Position numbers and translations under genes: made by a program. This document shows positions 6,366 through 15,439 of a stretch of DNA of 21,002 bases, piece after piece; the stretch's first letter is position 1; each line of letters starts with the position of its first letter. The notes beneath the pieces were generated by a model. It saw only the letters and a list, made by a program, of their open reading frames with translations. It was not told the origin of the DNA and ran no database searches. The DNA is from Bacteroidia bacterium (GTDB taxonomy: Bacteria > Bacteroidota > Bacteroidia > B-17B0 > Aurantibacillaceae), in the NCBI GenBank assembly GCA_026418315.1, contig JAOABO010000011.1, forward strand, positions 1 through 21,002. The letters are read 5' to 3'.

Positions 6366-9300
6366 ATGTTCTTAATTTTTGATGTTGAAACAACAGGTTT
6401 TATTAAGGGAAATGAAATAGATTTTTCAAAGTTAGAAAATTTTCCGAGAATTGTTCAATTGGCTTTTCAGCTTCATGATGAAAGAGGAAAATTAATTCAG
6501 CAGTACTCCCAAATTATAAAGCCCGAAGGTTTTGAAATACCCTATAATGCCGCCCAAATACATAAAATTACAACTGAACGAGCATTAAAAGAAGGTATTG
6601 AATTAAAAGATGTATTGCAGCAATTCATCAATGCATTAAAGCAAACAAAAATTATTGCAGGACATAATATTGCAAATTACGATATTCCTGTTATTGCTGC
6701 CGAACTCATTCGGGCAGGTATTGATATTCAAGATTTAAAAGAAAAAATAATTGTTGATACCTGTACTTCTAAAGAGATTATTGAATATTGTCAATTACCT
6801 GGAGGTAAAGGAGGAGGATTAAAGCAACCAAAATTAGAAGAACTCTATGAAAAATTATTTGGTGAAAAATTTGAATTGGCTCATAATGCTGCTTTTGATG
6901 TACAAGCCAATGCCTGTGCCTTTTTTGAAATACTAAAAAGAAATATCATTGCCATTCCTTCTGTGAGCATATCCGTTTCTGAATTACAATACGAAGCACC
7001 CGACTTATCTCAATTGTATAATAACGAAAAAGGTTTTCATCAAAAAAAATCATCTTCAAATCAAAACGAAACCAATCAATCTACAACAGAAACCCTTCCT
7101 TTTCATTTTGCTTATTTACATAATCACACTATATACTCCATCGGAAACAGTACTACTAAAATAGAAAAATTAGTTGAAAAAGCCGCAGAATACAAAGCAA
7201 GTGCTTTAGCTATTACGGATTTAGGATACATGAGTGGAGTAATTGATTTTTACAGTACATTAAAAGATGTAAATAAAACCATCAAGTTAAAAAATGAATC
7301 CCATATAGCAGAAGGGAAAGCCCCTTTACCCACCATAAAGCCCATCATTGGTTGTGAGTTTTATTTATGTGAAGATATTACCAAACAAAATCAAAAATAT
7401 CAGAATTTTCAAATTCCTGTTCTTGCCAAAAATGAAAAAGGATATACCAATCTTTGTAAGTTATCTTCTATTGCCTTTATAGATGGTTTTTATTATGTTC
7501 CAAGAATTGATAGAAAAAATTTATTAGAAAATAAAGATGGACTGATTGTATTAAGTGGGTGGATATATGGAGAAATACCCCAGGCATTATTAAACGACGG
7601 TGAACAAAAAGCTGAGGAAGTATTGTTATGGTATAAGAATAATTTTGGAGAAAATTTTTACTTAGAACTTAACAATCATTTTTTAGATGAAGAAAAGTAT
7701 ATCAATACATTTTTAATCAAAATGGCTGAAAAGCACCAAATAAAAGCCATTGCAGCACAAAATCATTTTTATCTTAAACAGGAAGATGCCGATGCCTTTG
7801 ATACATTGATATGTATCCGAAATGGAGAGGAAAAAAGTAAACCAATTGGAAAAGGTAGTGGCAAACGCTACGGGTTACCCAATAATGAGTTTTATTTCAA
7901 ATCTCCTCAACAAATTAAAGAATTGTTTTCTTTTTATCCGCAAGCGATTACCAATGCCATTGAATTAGCAGAAAGTATAGATGTTTATTCTATAGAAAAA
8001 GAGGTTGTTTTGCCAAAGTTTGATATCCCAAAGGAATTTGCTACGCAATACAGTCATTTATCTGAAAAAGAATTGGAAAACGAATATTTAAAATACCTTG
8101 CTTATGAGGGTGCTAAACGAAAATATAAAGTAATTACAGAAGATATTCAGGCACGTATTGATTTTGAGTTACAAACCATTGTACAAATGGGTTTCCCCGG
8201 TTATTTTTTAATTGTCAGCGACATTTTGAGCGAAGCAAGAAAAAGAGGTATTCGTATTGGACCCGGAAGAGGTAGTGCCGCAGGGTCTATTATTGCTTAT
8301 GTATTGGATATTACGAATGTTGACCCTATTCGTTACAATTTACTTTTTGAACGTTTTCTCAATCCTGAAAGAGTATCTATGCCCGATATAGATATTGACA
8401 TTGCCGATGACCGAAGAGATGAAGTAATACAGTACATTGTAGAAAAATACGGCAGAGAAAAGGTTGCTAACATCATTACTTTCTCTGAATTGGGAGGCAA
8501 ATCAGCGATACGCGATGCTGCCCGAACTTTAGGATTGATGCCTGATGAGGTAGATAAGGTGGCCAAATCCTACACACCATTAGAAGAATTAGGTATTCCT
8601 ATTGATGCTCTGCTGCAACCCGATAAAATTGATTTTGCCAAATACACAGATGGTGCAAATATTCAAAGTATCCAATCACAATTCAAAAAATTATATGATG
8701 GTTTTGTACAATCGCATCCCCGTTCCAAAGAAGTGTTGGAACAATCAGCTAAATTAACAGGATGCTTCAGGCATACAGGTATTCATGCCTGCGGATTAAT
8801 TATTGCCCCTAAAAGATTAGATGAAATTTCTCCACTTGCCAAAGATTCAAGAAGCGGACAGGTCATTACTCAATTAGATGTGGGTGTTGCTGAAAAAGCA
8901 GGCCTTCTTAAAATGGATTTTTTAGGATTAACAACACTTTCTATCATTACCAATACACTTCGTTATATCAAAGAAAACAAAGGAATTGAATTAGATATAG
9001 ATGCGGTGCCTTTGAATGATGAAAAAACATTTGATATTTTCAGGCAAGGCCACACAGATGAGATATTTCAGTTTGAAAGTCCGGGAATGAAAAAATATCT
9101 GCAACAATTAAAGCCCGATAGTATTAACGACTTAATTGCAATGAATGCTCTGTACCGCCCCGGACCTATGAAGTATATTGATAGTTATATTAAAAGAAAA
9201 CACGGTTTAGAAAAAATTGAGTATGATTTTCCTGAAATGGAAGAATATTTGAAAGAAACGTACGGTATAACGGTCTATCAGGAGCAAGTGATGTTGTTAA

Positions 9301-10751
9301 GTCAAAAATTGGCCGGATTTACTAAAGGCCAGGCAGATGAGCTTCGTAAAGCAATGGGAAAAAAGAAACTGGATGTGTTGCAAAAAATGGAGCAACAATT
9401 TTTTGATGGGTGTAAGAAAAATGGTTTTGATTTAAATAAAATTAAAAAGATATGGGAAGATTGGAAGGACTTTGCCAGTTATGCTTTCAATAAATCCCAT
9501 TCTGTGTGTTATGCTTTACTCGCTTATCAAACAGCATATTTGAAAGCCCATTATCCGAGCGAGTTTATGTGTGCCGCATTGAATACTAAAAATAATATAG
9601 ACGATATTGCCAAAGTACTCACAGAATGTAATCGGATGCAAATAAAAATACTTCCACCCGATATTAATGAAAGTGTAGAAAAATTTAATGTGCTCAAAGA
9701 TGGTAGCATTCGCTTTGGATTGTCTTACATCAAAAATGTAGGAAAAGGATTTGCAGAAGAACTCATAGAAAGTAGAAAACAAAAAGGTAAAATCAATCAT
9801 ATTTTTGAAATAGCAGAACGGTTGTCAAACAAATCTATCAATAAAAAAAATATAGAAAACTTGGCACAAGCAGGCGTTTTTGACTCTTTACCTAAAATAC
9901 ACAGGGCTATGTTTTTTGTTCCTGCTAAAGATGAATTGACATTAACCGAAAAAATAGCCAGGTACGCAGAAAGTATGCAGAAAAAACAAGTTATGGGTTC
10001 TTCACTCTTTGATACATCTGCAAATAGCGGATTAAGCCAATATCCTGAAATATTATCAGTTCCGGAATGGGATACAACAACAAAACTCATAAAAGAAAAA
10101 GAAGTATTGGGCTTATTCATTTCAGGTAATCCTTTAGATGAGTATAAATTGATATTAAAATCTGTAAGAAATATGAGTATAAAGGAAATCAACGATAAGC
10201 TGGTTGAGAACCCAAAAGAATATCAAAACAAATTAATAACAATCATCGGATGGGCAGCACAAATTGAAGAAAAAGTAATGAAAAGCGGAAAGAATTATTA
10301 TACACTGAAATTAGAAGATTCTACAGGAAGTATCAATTTATTTATAACTGATGAAATGGCTGAAAAATCTAAACTCAAATATAATATCAATAAAATAAAA
10401 TGTTATTTAATAACCGGAAAAATTGAAAACAGAAATTTTACAAATGATCCTTCTAATGACAGATGGGAATTCAAAGTAAAAGATTGTGTTGATTTAGATG
10501 ATGTGTTATCTCAAAAATCTGAACTAAAAATTTTATTGAATGTAAAAGATATACAATTAGATTTAATTAAAGACCTGGAAAAAATGTTCAAAACCAATGG
10601 AGGCATATCTGTTCCTGTGTCTTTAATTATAACTGATGATGAGCGAAAAAACTATGTCAGTAATCAAAATACATTGAAAATTAATTTTAATGAGGATAAT
10701 TTAAATATATTAGATAAATATCGGCTTGAATATAAATTGGTAATTAATTAA
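6366..10751 (+). CDS. dnaE: DNA polymerase III alpha subunit with fused N-terminal DEDDh proofreading exonuclease
   Basis: Replicative polymerase, 1461 aa from ATG 6366, against roughly 1160 for E. coli DnaE; the extra length is an N-terminal epsilon-like exonuclease. Residues 1-190: DEDDh nuclease with D6 and E8 (FDVETTG), D106 (HNIANYD), H173 and D178 (HNAAFD). Residues 195-245: polar linker. About 245-540: PHP domain, partly eroded (LHNHT kept, ITDLG instead of ITDHG). About 570-870: palm, with GPGRGSAAGS (632-641), catalytic D674 and D676 (PDIDID) and D851 (MDFLGL). Fingers follow, then tandem helix-hairpin-helix (about 1085-1180), an OB fold (about 1288-1375) and a C-terminal tau-binding-like end. 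SSLF near 1212-1215 lies where the internal sliding-clamp peptide is expected. The frame is open back to TTG 6348, but that codon lies at or before the predicted transcript start. Exonuclease-DnaE fusion is known in Bacteroidota. The downstream neighbour corA is convergent, 12 bases away. Confidence 0.95.
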   Translation: MFLIFDVETTGFIKGNEIDFSKLENFPRIVQLAFQLHDERGKLIQQYSQIIKPEGFEIPYNAAQIHKITTERALKEGIELKDVLQQFINALKQTKIIAGHNIANYDIPVIAAELIRAGIDIQDLKEKIIVDTCTSKEIIEYCQLPGGKGGGLKQPKLEELYEKLFGEKFELAHNAAFDVQANACAFFEILKRNIIAIPSVSISVSELQYEAPDLSQLYNNEKGFHQKKSSSNQNETNQSTTETLPFHFAYLHNHTIYSIGNSTTKIEKLVEKAAEYKASALAITDLGYMSGVIDFYSTLKDVNKTIKLKNESHIAEGKAPLPTIKPIIGCEFYLCEDITKQNQKYQNFQIPVLAKNEKGYTNLCKLSSIAFIDGFYYVPRIDRKNLLENKDGLIVLSGWIYGEIPQALLNDGEQKAEEVLLWYKNNFGENFYLELNNHFLDEEKYINTFLIKMAEKHQIKAIAAQNHFYLKQEDADAFDTLICIRNGEEKSKPIGKGSGKRYGLPNNEFYFKSPQQIKELFSFYPQAITNAIELAESIDVYSIEKEVVLPKFDIPKEFATQYSHLSEKELENEYLKYLAYEGAKRKYKVITEDIQARIDFELQTIVQMGFPGYFLIVSDILSEARKRGIRIGPGRGSAAGSIIAYVLDITNVDPIRYNLLFERFLNPERVSMPDIDIDIADDRRDEVIQYIVEKYGREKVANIITFSELGGKSAIRDAARTLGLMPDEVDKVAKSYTPLEELGIPIDALLQPDKIDFAKYTDGANIQSIQSQFKKLYDGFVQSHPRSKEVLEQSAKLTGCFRHTGIHACGLIIAPKRLDEISPLAKDSRSGQVITQLDVGVAEKAGLLKMDFLGLTTLSIITNTLRYIKENKGIELDIDAVPLNDEKTFDIFRQGHTDEIFQFESPGMKKYLQQLKPDSINDLIAMNALYRPGPMKYIDSYIKRKHGLEKIEYDFPEMEEYLKETYGITVYQEQVMLLSQKLAGFTKGQADELRKAMGKKKLDVLQKMEQQFFDGCKKNGFDLNKIKKIWEDWKDFASYAFNKSHSVCYALLAYQTAYLKAHYPSEFMCAALNTKNNIDDIAKVLTECNRMQIKILPPDINESVEKFNVLKDGSIRFGLSYIKNVGKGFAEELIESRKQKGKINHIFEIAERLSNKSINKKNIENLAQAGVFDSLPKIHRAMFFVPAKDELTLTEKIARYAESMQKKQVMGSSLFDTSANSGLSQYPEILSVPEWDTTTKLIKEKEVLGLFISGNPLDEYKLILKSVRNMSIKEINDKLVENPKEYQNKLITIIGWAAQIEEKVMKSGKNYYTLKLEDSTGSINLFITDEMAEKSKLKYNINKIKCYLITGKIENRNFTNDPSNDRWEFKVKDCVDLDDVLSQKSELKILLNVKDIQLDLIKDLEKMFKTNGGISVPVSLIITDDERKNYVSNQNTLKINFNEDNLNILDKYRLEYKLVIN

Positions 10752-10763
10752 TCAGTCATTGAA

Positions 10764-11864
10764 TTAAATCCATTTCTTTTTACGAAAGTAAAATAAAAGA
10801 GACAAAATAATGATGAGCATCACAGCAATGGTTACAAAATAACCATAAGGATGGCGAAGCTCGGGCATATTGTCAAAATTCATTCCATAAATACCTGCAA
10901 TGAAAGTTACAGGAATGAAAATGGTGGAAATAATGGTCAGAAATTTCATGACTTCATTCATCTTATTGGTATTGATGGATAAATAAAAATCTATTAAACC
11001 AGATACCAAATCCCTTTGTGTTTCAATAGTGTCAATGATTCTGACCAAATGATCATATACATCTCTTAAATAGAACTTTGTATTTTCTGATACCATCTCA
11101 TTATCTGTATGTAAAATAGAATTTACCATATCTCGCATAGGCCAAACAACTTTTCTCATTTGAATAATATCCTTTTTTAGCCGATAGATTTTAAAGATAT
11201 TTTTCGCAGAAACATTCATGGTTTTGTCTTTAATAATGTCGGTTTCCATATCTTCAATTCTATCGCCTAGTTTTTCTATGCATGAAAAATAATAATCGAC
11301 GGTTGCGTCTATTAAGGCATACATTAAATAATCCGACTTTGACCTACGTACTTTACTTTTTTGATTATGCAATCTTTTTCTAATAATTTCAAAAGGATCT
11401 ACATTAATATTTTCCTGAAAAGAAATTAAAGTATTGTTTTTTGCTAATACTAATGATAATTGTTCTGAAATAAGTGAATGTCCATTATTAATTTCAGCAC
11501 GATGAAAATAAAATGCTCTGAAAATGCATAATACATAATGATCAAACTCTTCAAATTTTGGACGCTGTTCTATGTGCACAATGTCTTCTAATGATAGTGG
11601 ATGAATATTGTAAACCTGTCCAATTTTTTCAATTAAGTGAATGTGATTAATCCCATCTACATTAACCCATTTTACAAGATTATCAGGAATATTGATTAAA
11701 TGTTTTTCTAATTCAGACCAATCATGATAAATATGAGATTCTAAATGATTTTCATCGTATATGAATAAAGTTAATTTTACTCTCTCTTTTGGAGCGGTAC
11801 CCGTATATTTAAGCGTACCAGGAGATAATCCTAACTTTTGATTTTCTTCAGTAAGAACATTCAT
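10764..11864 (-). CDS. corA: CorA-family magnesium/cobalt channel
   Basis: Homopentameric inner-membrane Mg2+ channel (also Co2+ or Ni2+), 366 aa from ATG 11864. The signature YGMN selectivity-filter motif is at about 326-329, directly after the first of two C-terminal transmembrane helices (about 307-326 and 341-360); a basic tail KKKWI follows. The long cytoplasmic N-terminal part has the family segment HPLSLEDIVHIEQRPKFEE (about 88-106) and a long helical stalk (about 180-305). The frame can be extended two codons to GTG 11870, but the ATG is the simpler start. It is the last gene of the - strand block; its upstream 111 bases contain an inverted repeat (see separate entry) and no clean TAnnTTTG box. 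Its 3' end faces dnaE. No sign of truncation. ZntB-type zinc transport is possible in this superfamily, but the YGMN motif is shared, so metal choice is inferred from family. Confidence 0.92.
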   Translation of the reverse strand: MNVLTEENQKLGLSPGTLKYTGTAPKERVKLTLFIYDENHLESHIYHDWSELEKHLINIPDNLVKWVNVDGINHIHLIEKIGQVYNIHPLSLEDIVHIEQRPKFEEFDHYVLCIFRAFYFHRAEINNGHSLISEQLSLVLAKNNTLISFQENINVDPFEIIRKRLHNQKSKVRRSKSDYLMYALIDATVDYYFSCIEKLGDRIEDMETDIIKDKTMNVSAKNIFKIYRLKKDIIQMRKVVWPMRDMVNSILHTDNEMVSENTKFYLRDVYDHLVRIIDTIETQRDLVSGLIDFYLSINTNKMNEVMKFLTIISTIFIPVTFIAGIYGMNFDNMPELRHPYGYFVTIAVMLIIILSLLFYFRKKKWI

Positions 11865-11876
11865 TATCACAAAAAT

Positions 11877-11905
11877 AATAAAAGTTTAATGAAATGACTT
11901 TTATT
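11877..11905. repeat. 9-base inverted repeat upstream of corA
   Basis: AATAAAAGT (11877-11885) and ACTTTTATT (11897-11905) are perfect inverted copies around an 11-base spacer. The repeat ends 13 bases before the corA ATG, in the leader or promoter. It could be an operator or a weak leader hairpin; its AT richness means it may also be chance. Confidence 0.35.
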
Positions 11906-11975
11906 GGCTTAAAAATTTTATTGATAAAAATAATACCAATAATGATACTAATTAACTAATATGCCTCATTATACA

Positions 11976-13499
11976 TTAATGCTTAAAGTGTCTGTATCCT
12001 GTAAATACCATGCTGATTCCATGCTTATTGCATGCGTCCATGCTATCTTGGTCTTTTATCGAACCACCGGGTTGTATAATGGCACTGATTCCTGCTTGTG
12101 CTGCTAGTTCTACATTGTCAGGAAAAGGAAAAAAGGCATCGCTTGCCAATACCGCACCTTGAGTATCAAAATGAAATTTATGTGCTTTTTCAATAGCGTG
12201 TCTTACAGCGTCCACTCTTGATGTTTGCCCTGTTCCACTTCCAATCAGTTGCAGGTTTTTTACAATAACGATGGCATTGCTTTTGGTGTGTTTGACTATT
12301 TTGTTGGCAAATAATAAATCTTTTATTTCATCCTTGGTAGGCGCTTTGGTGGTAACTACTTTCAAATCTTGTTCTGTTTCTATCTTTCTGTCTCTTTCTT
12401 GTTTTACTATACCATGTAGGACGGTTCTATATGAAAAATCTGGTAAATGTTGGAGTTTGTTTTTCAGTAATATTCTGTTTGTTTTTGTTTTTAATATAGT
12501 CAGTGCTTCTTCTTCAAAATCAGGAGCAATGAGTACTTCAAAAAATAGTTTGTGTATTTCTTGGGCGGTTTTCGTATCAATTGTTCTGTTGGCAATGAGT
12601 ATTCCTCCAAATGCTGAAAGCGGGTCAGATGATAAGGCGGTAGTATAAGCATCGTAAATGGTATTTCTGCTGGCTACACCGCAGGCGTTGTTGTGCTTGA
12701 TTATAGCAAATGTGGGTTCTTCAAAATCCGTTATCAATTGTACTGCTGCATCTATATCCAATAAATTATTATAGGAAATTTCTTTGCCGTTCAGTTTTTC
12801 AAAAGCATCTTCCAAATTTCCAAACCACCACGCTTTTTGATGTGGATTTTCCCCGTATCTTAATTCGTGTACATTCATTTCACTTTCTTTCAAGTAGGGT
12901 AATGCTATATTCTGATTAAAATATTTGAAAATCATGGTATCGTAATGAGAAGAGACGGCAAAGGCATAAGCAGCAAATTTTTTTCGGTCTTCTTTTTCTG
13001 TTATTCCATTTTTTTGTTCTAATAGATGAAGAAATTCATCATAATATTTTCTGTCGGGTACAACGAGTACATCTTTAAAGTTTTTTGCAGCGGCACGAAT
13101 AAGAGCAATGCCGCCAATATCTATTTTTTCAATTATACTTTGCTCATCATTTGTTGATTTTACCGTTTCTTCAAATGGATATAAATCTACAATGACGCAA
13201 TCAATAGGTGGAATAGCATGATTTTTAATTTGAGTACAGTCGTTATGATTGTCTCTTCTGTATAAAATGCCTCCAAAAATTTTTGGATGCAGTGTTTTTA
13301 CCCGTCCTCCTAAAATTTCCGGAAATTGTGTGATACTATCTACAGATATTACAGGAATACCTAATTTTTGAATAAAATCAAATGTACCACCTGTAGAAAT
13401 AATGGACACTTGTAATGCATGCAATTTTTGGATAATAGGTTCAAGCCCATTTTTATTATATACAGAAATGAGTGCAGAAGAAATTTTGTTTGAAGCCAT
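11976..13499 (-). CDS. purH: Bifunctional AICAR formyltransferase / IMP cyclohydrolase
   Basis: Catalyses the last two steps of de novo purine synthesis, AICAR to FAICAR using 10-formyltetrahydrofolate, then ring closure to IMP; cytoplasmic dimer. The 507-aa length is normal for the family. Residues 1-about 195 are the MGS-like cyclohydrolase domain (STGGT at 35-39, GGRVKTLHPKIFGGIL at 64-79, VDLYPFE, IDIGGIALIRAAAKN at 127-141). Residues about 200-507 are the formyltransferase, with RYGENPHQ (214-221), the catalytic Lys-His pair K268-H269 in IIKHNNACG, DPLSAFGG (292-299) and the C-terminal LASDAFFPF and QPGGS segments, ending GYRHFKH. ATG 13499 is the only sensible start. It lies just downstream of the tRNA-His terminator, leaving about 22-35 bases for a promoter; the only candidate there, TTAAAATTTG (13507-13516), is mis-spaced by one base. 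No other pur genes are nearby. Confidence 0.96.
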   Translation of the reverse strand: MASNKISSALISVYNKNGLEPIIQKLHALQVSIISTGGTFDFIQKLGIPVISVDSITQFPEILGGRVKTLHPKIFGGILYRRDNHNDCTQIKNHAIPPIDCVIVDLYPFEETVKSTNDEQSIIEKIDIGGIALIRAAAKNFKDVLVVPDRKYYDEFLHLLEQKNGITEKEDRKKFAAYAFAVSSHYDTMIFKYFNQNIALPYLKESEMNVHELRYGENPHQKAWWFGNLEDAFEKLNGKEISYNNLLDIDAAVQLITDFEEPTFAIIKHNNACGVASRNTIYDAYTTALSSDPLSAFGGILIANRTIDTKTAQEIHKLFFEVLIAPDFEEEALTILKTKTNRILLKNKLQHLPDFSYRTVLHGIVKQERDRKIETEQDLKVVTTKAPTKDEIKDLLFANKIVKHTKSNAIVIVKNLQLIGSGTGQTSRVDAVRHAIEKAHKFHFDTQGAVLASDAFFPFPDNVELAAQAGISAIIQPGGSIKDQDSMDACNKHGISMVFTGYRHFKH

Positions 13500-13521
13500 G
13501 TGCTATCAAATTTTAAGGATT

Positions 13522-13552
13522 AAAAACAAAAATGGCATCTTGTACAGATGCC
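13522..13552 (-). terminator. Intrinsic terminator of tRNA-His
   Basis: Read on the - strand, GGCATCT and AGATGCC form a perfect 7-base stem (13534-13540 with 13546-13552) around a five-base loop, followed by ATTTTTGTTTTT (13533-13522). It starts a few bases after the tRNA CCA end, so the tRNA is probably transcribed alone and released before purH. Confidence 0.82.
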
Positions 13553-13556
13553 GCAG

Positions 13557-13634
13557 TGGGGAGGATGATGGGACTCGAACCCACGGCCTTCAGAGCCACA
13601 ATCTGACGCTCTAACCAACTGAGCTACACCCTCC
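13557..13634 (-). tRNA. tRNA-His(GTG), CCA encoded
   Basis: Read on the - strand the sequence folds as a full cloverleaf: acceptor GAGGGTG with CATCCTC (one G-T pair), D arm GCTC...GAGC, anticodon stem TCAGA/TCTGA around loop TTGTGGC with anticodon GTG, and T arm GTGGG/CCCAT around TTCGAGT. An extra 5' G (13634) faces the discriminator C (13560), the G-1:C73 pair that identifies tRNA-His, here genomically encoded. CCA (13559-13557) is also encoded. The mature tRNA without CCA spans 13560-13634. Confidence 0.97.
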
Positions 13635-13646
13635 GTTTTGTTGCCG

Positions 13647-13678
13647 CAAATGTATCTTAAACTTTGCTTTTTTGCAAG
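13647..13678 (-). promoter_or_regulatory. Promoter of tRNA-His
   Basis: On the - strand CTTG (13678-13675) and TACATTTG (13654-13647) are separated by 20 bases, a good -33/-7 pair for Bacteroidota. Transcription would start about 7-9 bases before the tRNA 5' end. A small TTGC/GCAA inverted repeat with a six-T spacer (about 13663-13677) overlaps the -33 side. The rest of the pckA-tRNA gap holds nothing else I can name. Confidence 0.68.
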
Positions 13679-13719
13679 TGAAAAAAAATAGAGAAGATAG
13701 TTTAAAACAAAAAGAAGGT

Positions 13720-15342
13720 TTATATAACCGTACTTTTTTCTAAATGCGGACCGGCATTAATCATATCTTGTGTGGCCAGGTCTTCAAACTCCTTGAAGTT
13801 TTCAATGAATTTTTTGGCCAATTCATAAGCAGCGGCGTCATATTCTTCTGCTGAAGGCCATGAAGCCCTCGGATTAAGTATATTGTACGGAATGTTTCTG
13901 CACGCTTTTGGGAATTCTAAATGAAAGAATGGAATTTTTTCGTATTCTGCTTTATCTAATTCTCCGCTTAAAGCAGCATGTATCATTTCGCGTGTATAAG
14001 ATAAGTTCATTCGTTTGCTCTTTTTAGCACCACCGGCTATCCAACCAGTATTTATCAGCCATACATTAATTTTATCTTTCTTTAATTTTTCTCCAAATAA
14101 TTTGGCATATTGGGCTGGATGTAGTGGTAAAAACGCTTTTCCAAAGCATGCAGAAAAAGTAGCAGTAGGTTCTGTAATACCCATTTCTGTACCAGCTACT
14201 TTGGCGGTATAGCCCGAAATAAAATAATACATGGCCTGGTTGATGTTTAACTTTGAAATAGGCGGGAACACACCATACGCATCGCAGGTAAGGAAGAAAA
14301 TATTTTTTGGAGCACTACCAACAGAAGGGATGAGGGCATTATCAATGTAATGCAATGGATAGCTCACACGGGTATTTTCGGTAACAGATATATCGTCATA
14401 GTTCACCGTAGATGTGTCAGGGAAAAAGCGGGTGTTTTCAAGCAGAGCACCAAATTTAATGGCATTGAAAATTTGGGGTTCTTTTTCTTTAGATAGATTA
14501 ACACATTTGGCGTAGCAGCCCCCTTCAAAATTAAACACTTTTTCATCACTCCAGCCATGTTCATCATCGCCTATGAGTTGCCTTTCGGGGTCAGAGGAAA
14601 GTGTGGTTTTACCCGTACCGGACAAACCAAAGAATATAGCCGTATCACCCTTTTTACCAACATTGGCTGAACAGTGCATGGAAAGCACGTTCTTTTCATG
14701 AGGTAAGATGTAATTTAATATAGTAAAGACCGATTTTTTAATTTCTCCGGTATAAGCAGAGCCGCCTATGAGAATGATTTTTTTTGAAAAGTTGATGATG
14801 GTAAAATTGTGTTGGCGGGTGCCATCTTCTGTAGCATTGGCTTTGAAGCCGGGTGCATTCAGAATAACCCAGTCGTGCTGAAAGTTTTTGATTTCTTCTT
14901 TGGTAGGTCGTAAAAATAAATTATAACTAAAAAGATTAGCCCATGGTGTTTCATTAATAACGCGTATATTCAATCGGTATTTGGGGTCTGCACAGGCATA
15001 AGCATCTCTTACAAAAACATCTTTACCTTCAAAATATTGAAGCATTTTTTGATGAAGTGCATCAAACTTTTTAGGGTCAAAGGGATGGTTGACATCTCCC
15101 CACCACACTGTACTTTCGGTATAACTGTCTTTTACAACAAATTTATCTTTTGGTGAACGTCCTGTAAATTCTCCGGTATCAATAGCAAGGGCGCCTGTAT
15201 CAGTCAGCATGCCTTGTTTTCTAAAAAGAGTTTCAGTAACTAAATGGGGTACATCTAAATTCCAATACGCTGTTTTGAAGTTTTTCAATCCTATTTCACT
15301 CAGTACAGTATCTGATGAGCGAAGACCAATTTGTTCAGACAT
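13720..15342 (-). CDS. pckA: Phosphoenolpyruvate carboxykinase (ATP)
   Basis: Converts oxaloacetate and ATP to phosphoenolpyruvate, CO2 and ADP, the entry to gluconeogenesis, in the cytoplasm; in some Bacteroidota it also runs in the carboxylating direction. The 540-aa length matches the ATP-dependent class. Seen: substrate-binding R61 in FTGRSPKDK, Y197 and K203 in AYTGEIKK, metal-binding H223 in SMHCSANVG, the P-loop GLSGTGKTTLS (239-249) with K245 and T246, the Mg/Mn Asp pair D259-D260 in LIGDDEHGW, and R325 in ENTRVSYPL. All catalytic positions expected from E. coli PckA are present. ATG 15342 follows a -7 box and a leader of about 12 bases. It stands alone between dsbD and tRNA-His in the same direction, with its own promoter. 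The segment GGCYAKCVNLS (274-284) is also family-typical. Confidence 0.97.
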   Translation of the reverse strand: MSEQIGLRSSDTVLSEIGLKNFKTAYWNLDVPHLVTETLFRKQGMLTDTGALAIDTGEFTGRSPKDKFVVKDSYTESTVWWGDVNHPFDPKKFDALHQKMLQYFEGKDVFVRDAYACADPKYRLNIRVINETPWANLFSYNLFLRPTKEEIKNFQHDWVILNAPGFKANATEDGTRQHNFTIINFSKKIILIGGSAYTGEIKKSVFTILNYILPHEKNVLSMHCSANVGKKGDTAIFFGLSGTGKTTLSSDPERQLIGDDEHGWSDEKVFNFEGGCYAKCVNLSKEKEPQIFNAIKFGALLENTRFFPDTSTVNYDDISVTENTRVSYPLHYIDNALIPSVGSAPKNIFFLTCDAYGVFPPISKLNINQAMYYFISGYTAKVAGTEMGITEPTATFSACFGKAFLPLHPAQYAKLFGEKLKKDKINVWLINTGWIAGGAKKSKRMNLSYTREMIHAALSGELDKAEYEKIPFFHLEFPKACRNIPYNILNPRASWPSAEEYDAAAYELAKKFIENFKEFEDLATQDMINAGPHLEKSTVI

Positions 15343-15358
15343 TTCTTTAAAATTTTGG

Positions 15359-15392
15359 CAAATGTAAGAAAAAATTAGTTGAGCTTTGAAAA
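15359..15392 (-). promoter_or_regulatory. Promoter of pckA
   Basis: TACATTTG on the - strand (15366-15359) is an exact -7 element, followed by CC; a partial -33 box, TTTC (15391-15388), lies 21 bases upstream. Start of transcription near 15354 gives a short leader before ATG 15342. Confidence 0.62.
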
Positions 15393-15439
15393 GAAATCTT
15401 TAATAAACTGTGTGCAACAAAATGTAAGGCAGGCCATAA

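Noticed and set aside
10735..10775. Terminator hairpin between the convergent dnaE and corA ends
   Set aside because: TTAATTAAT and ATTGAATTAA can pair with one bulge, but the stem is entirely AT and has no T run distinct from the stem; too weak to call.
11865..11870. GTG at 11870 as the corA start
   Set aside because: It adds only two residues, and an ATG follows at once; it cannot be excluded but is less likely.
13402..13614. A + strand open frame of 70 codons ending in a DGTRTHGLQ-like peptide
   Set aside because: The distinctive peptide is the known false product of reading across the opposite strand of a tRNA gene; here it is antisense to tRNA-His and the purH start.
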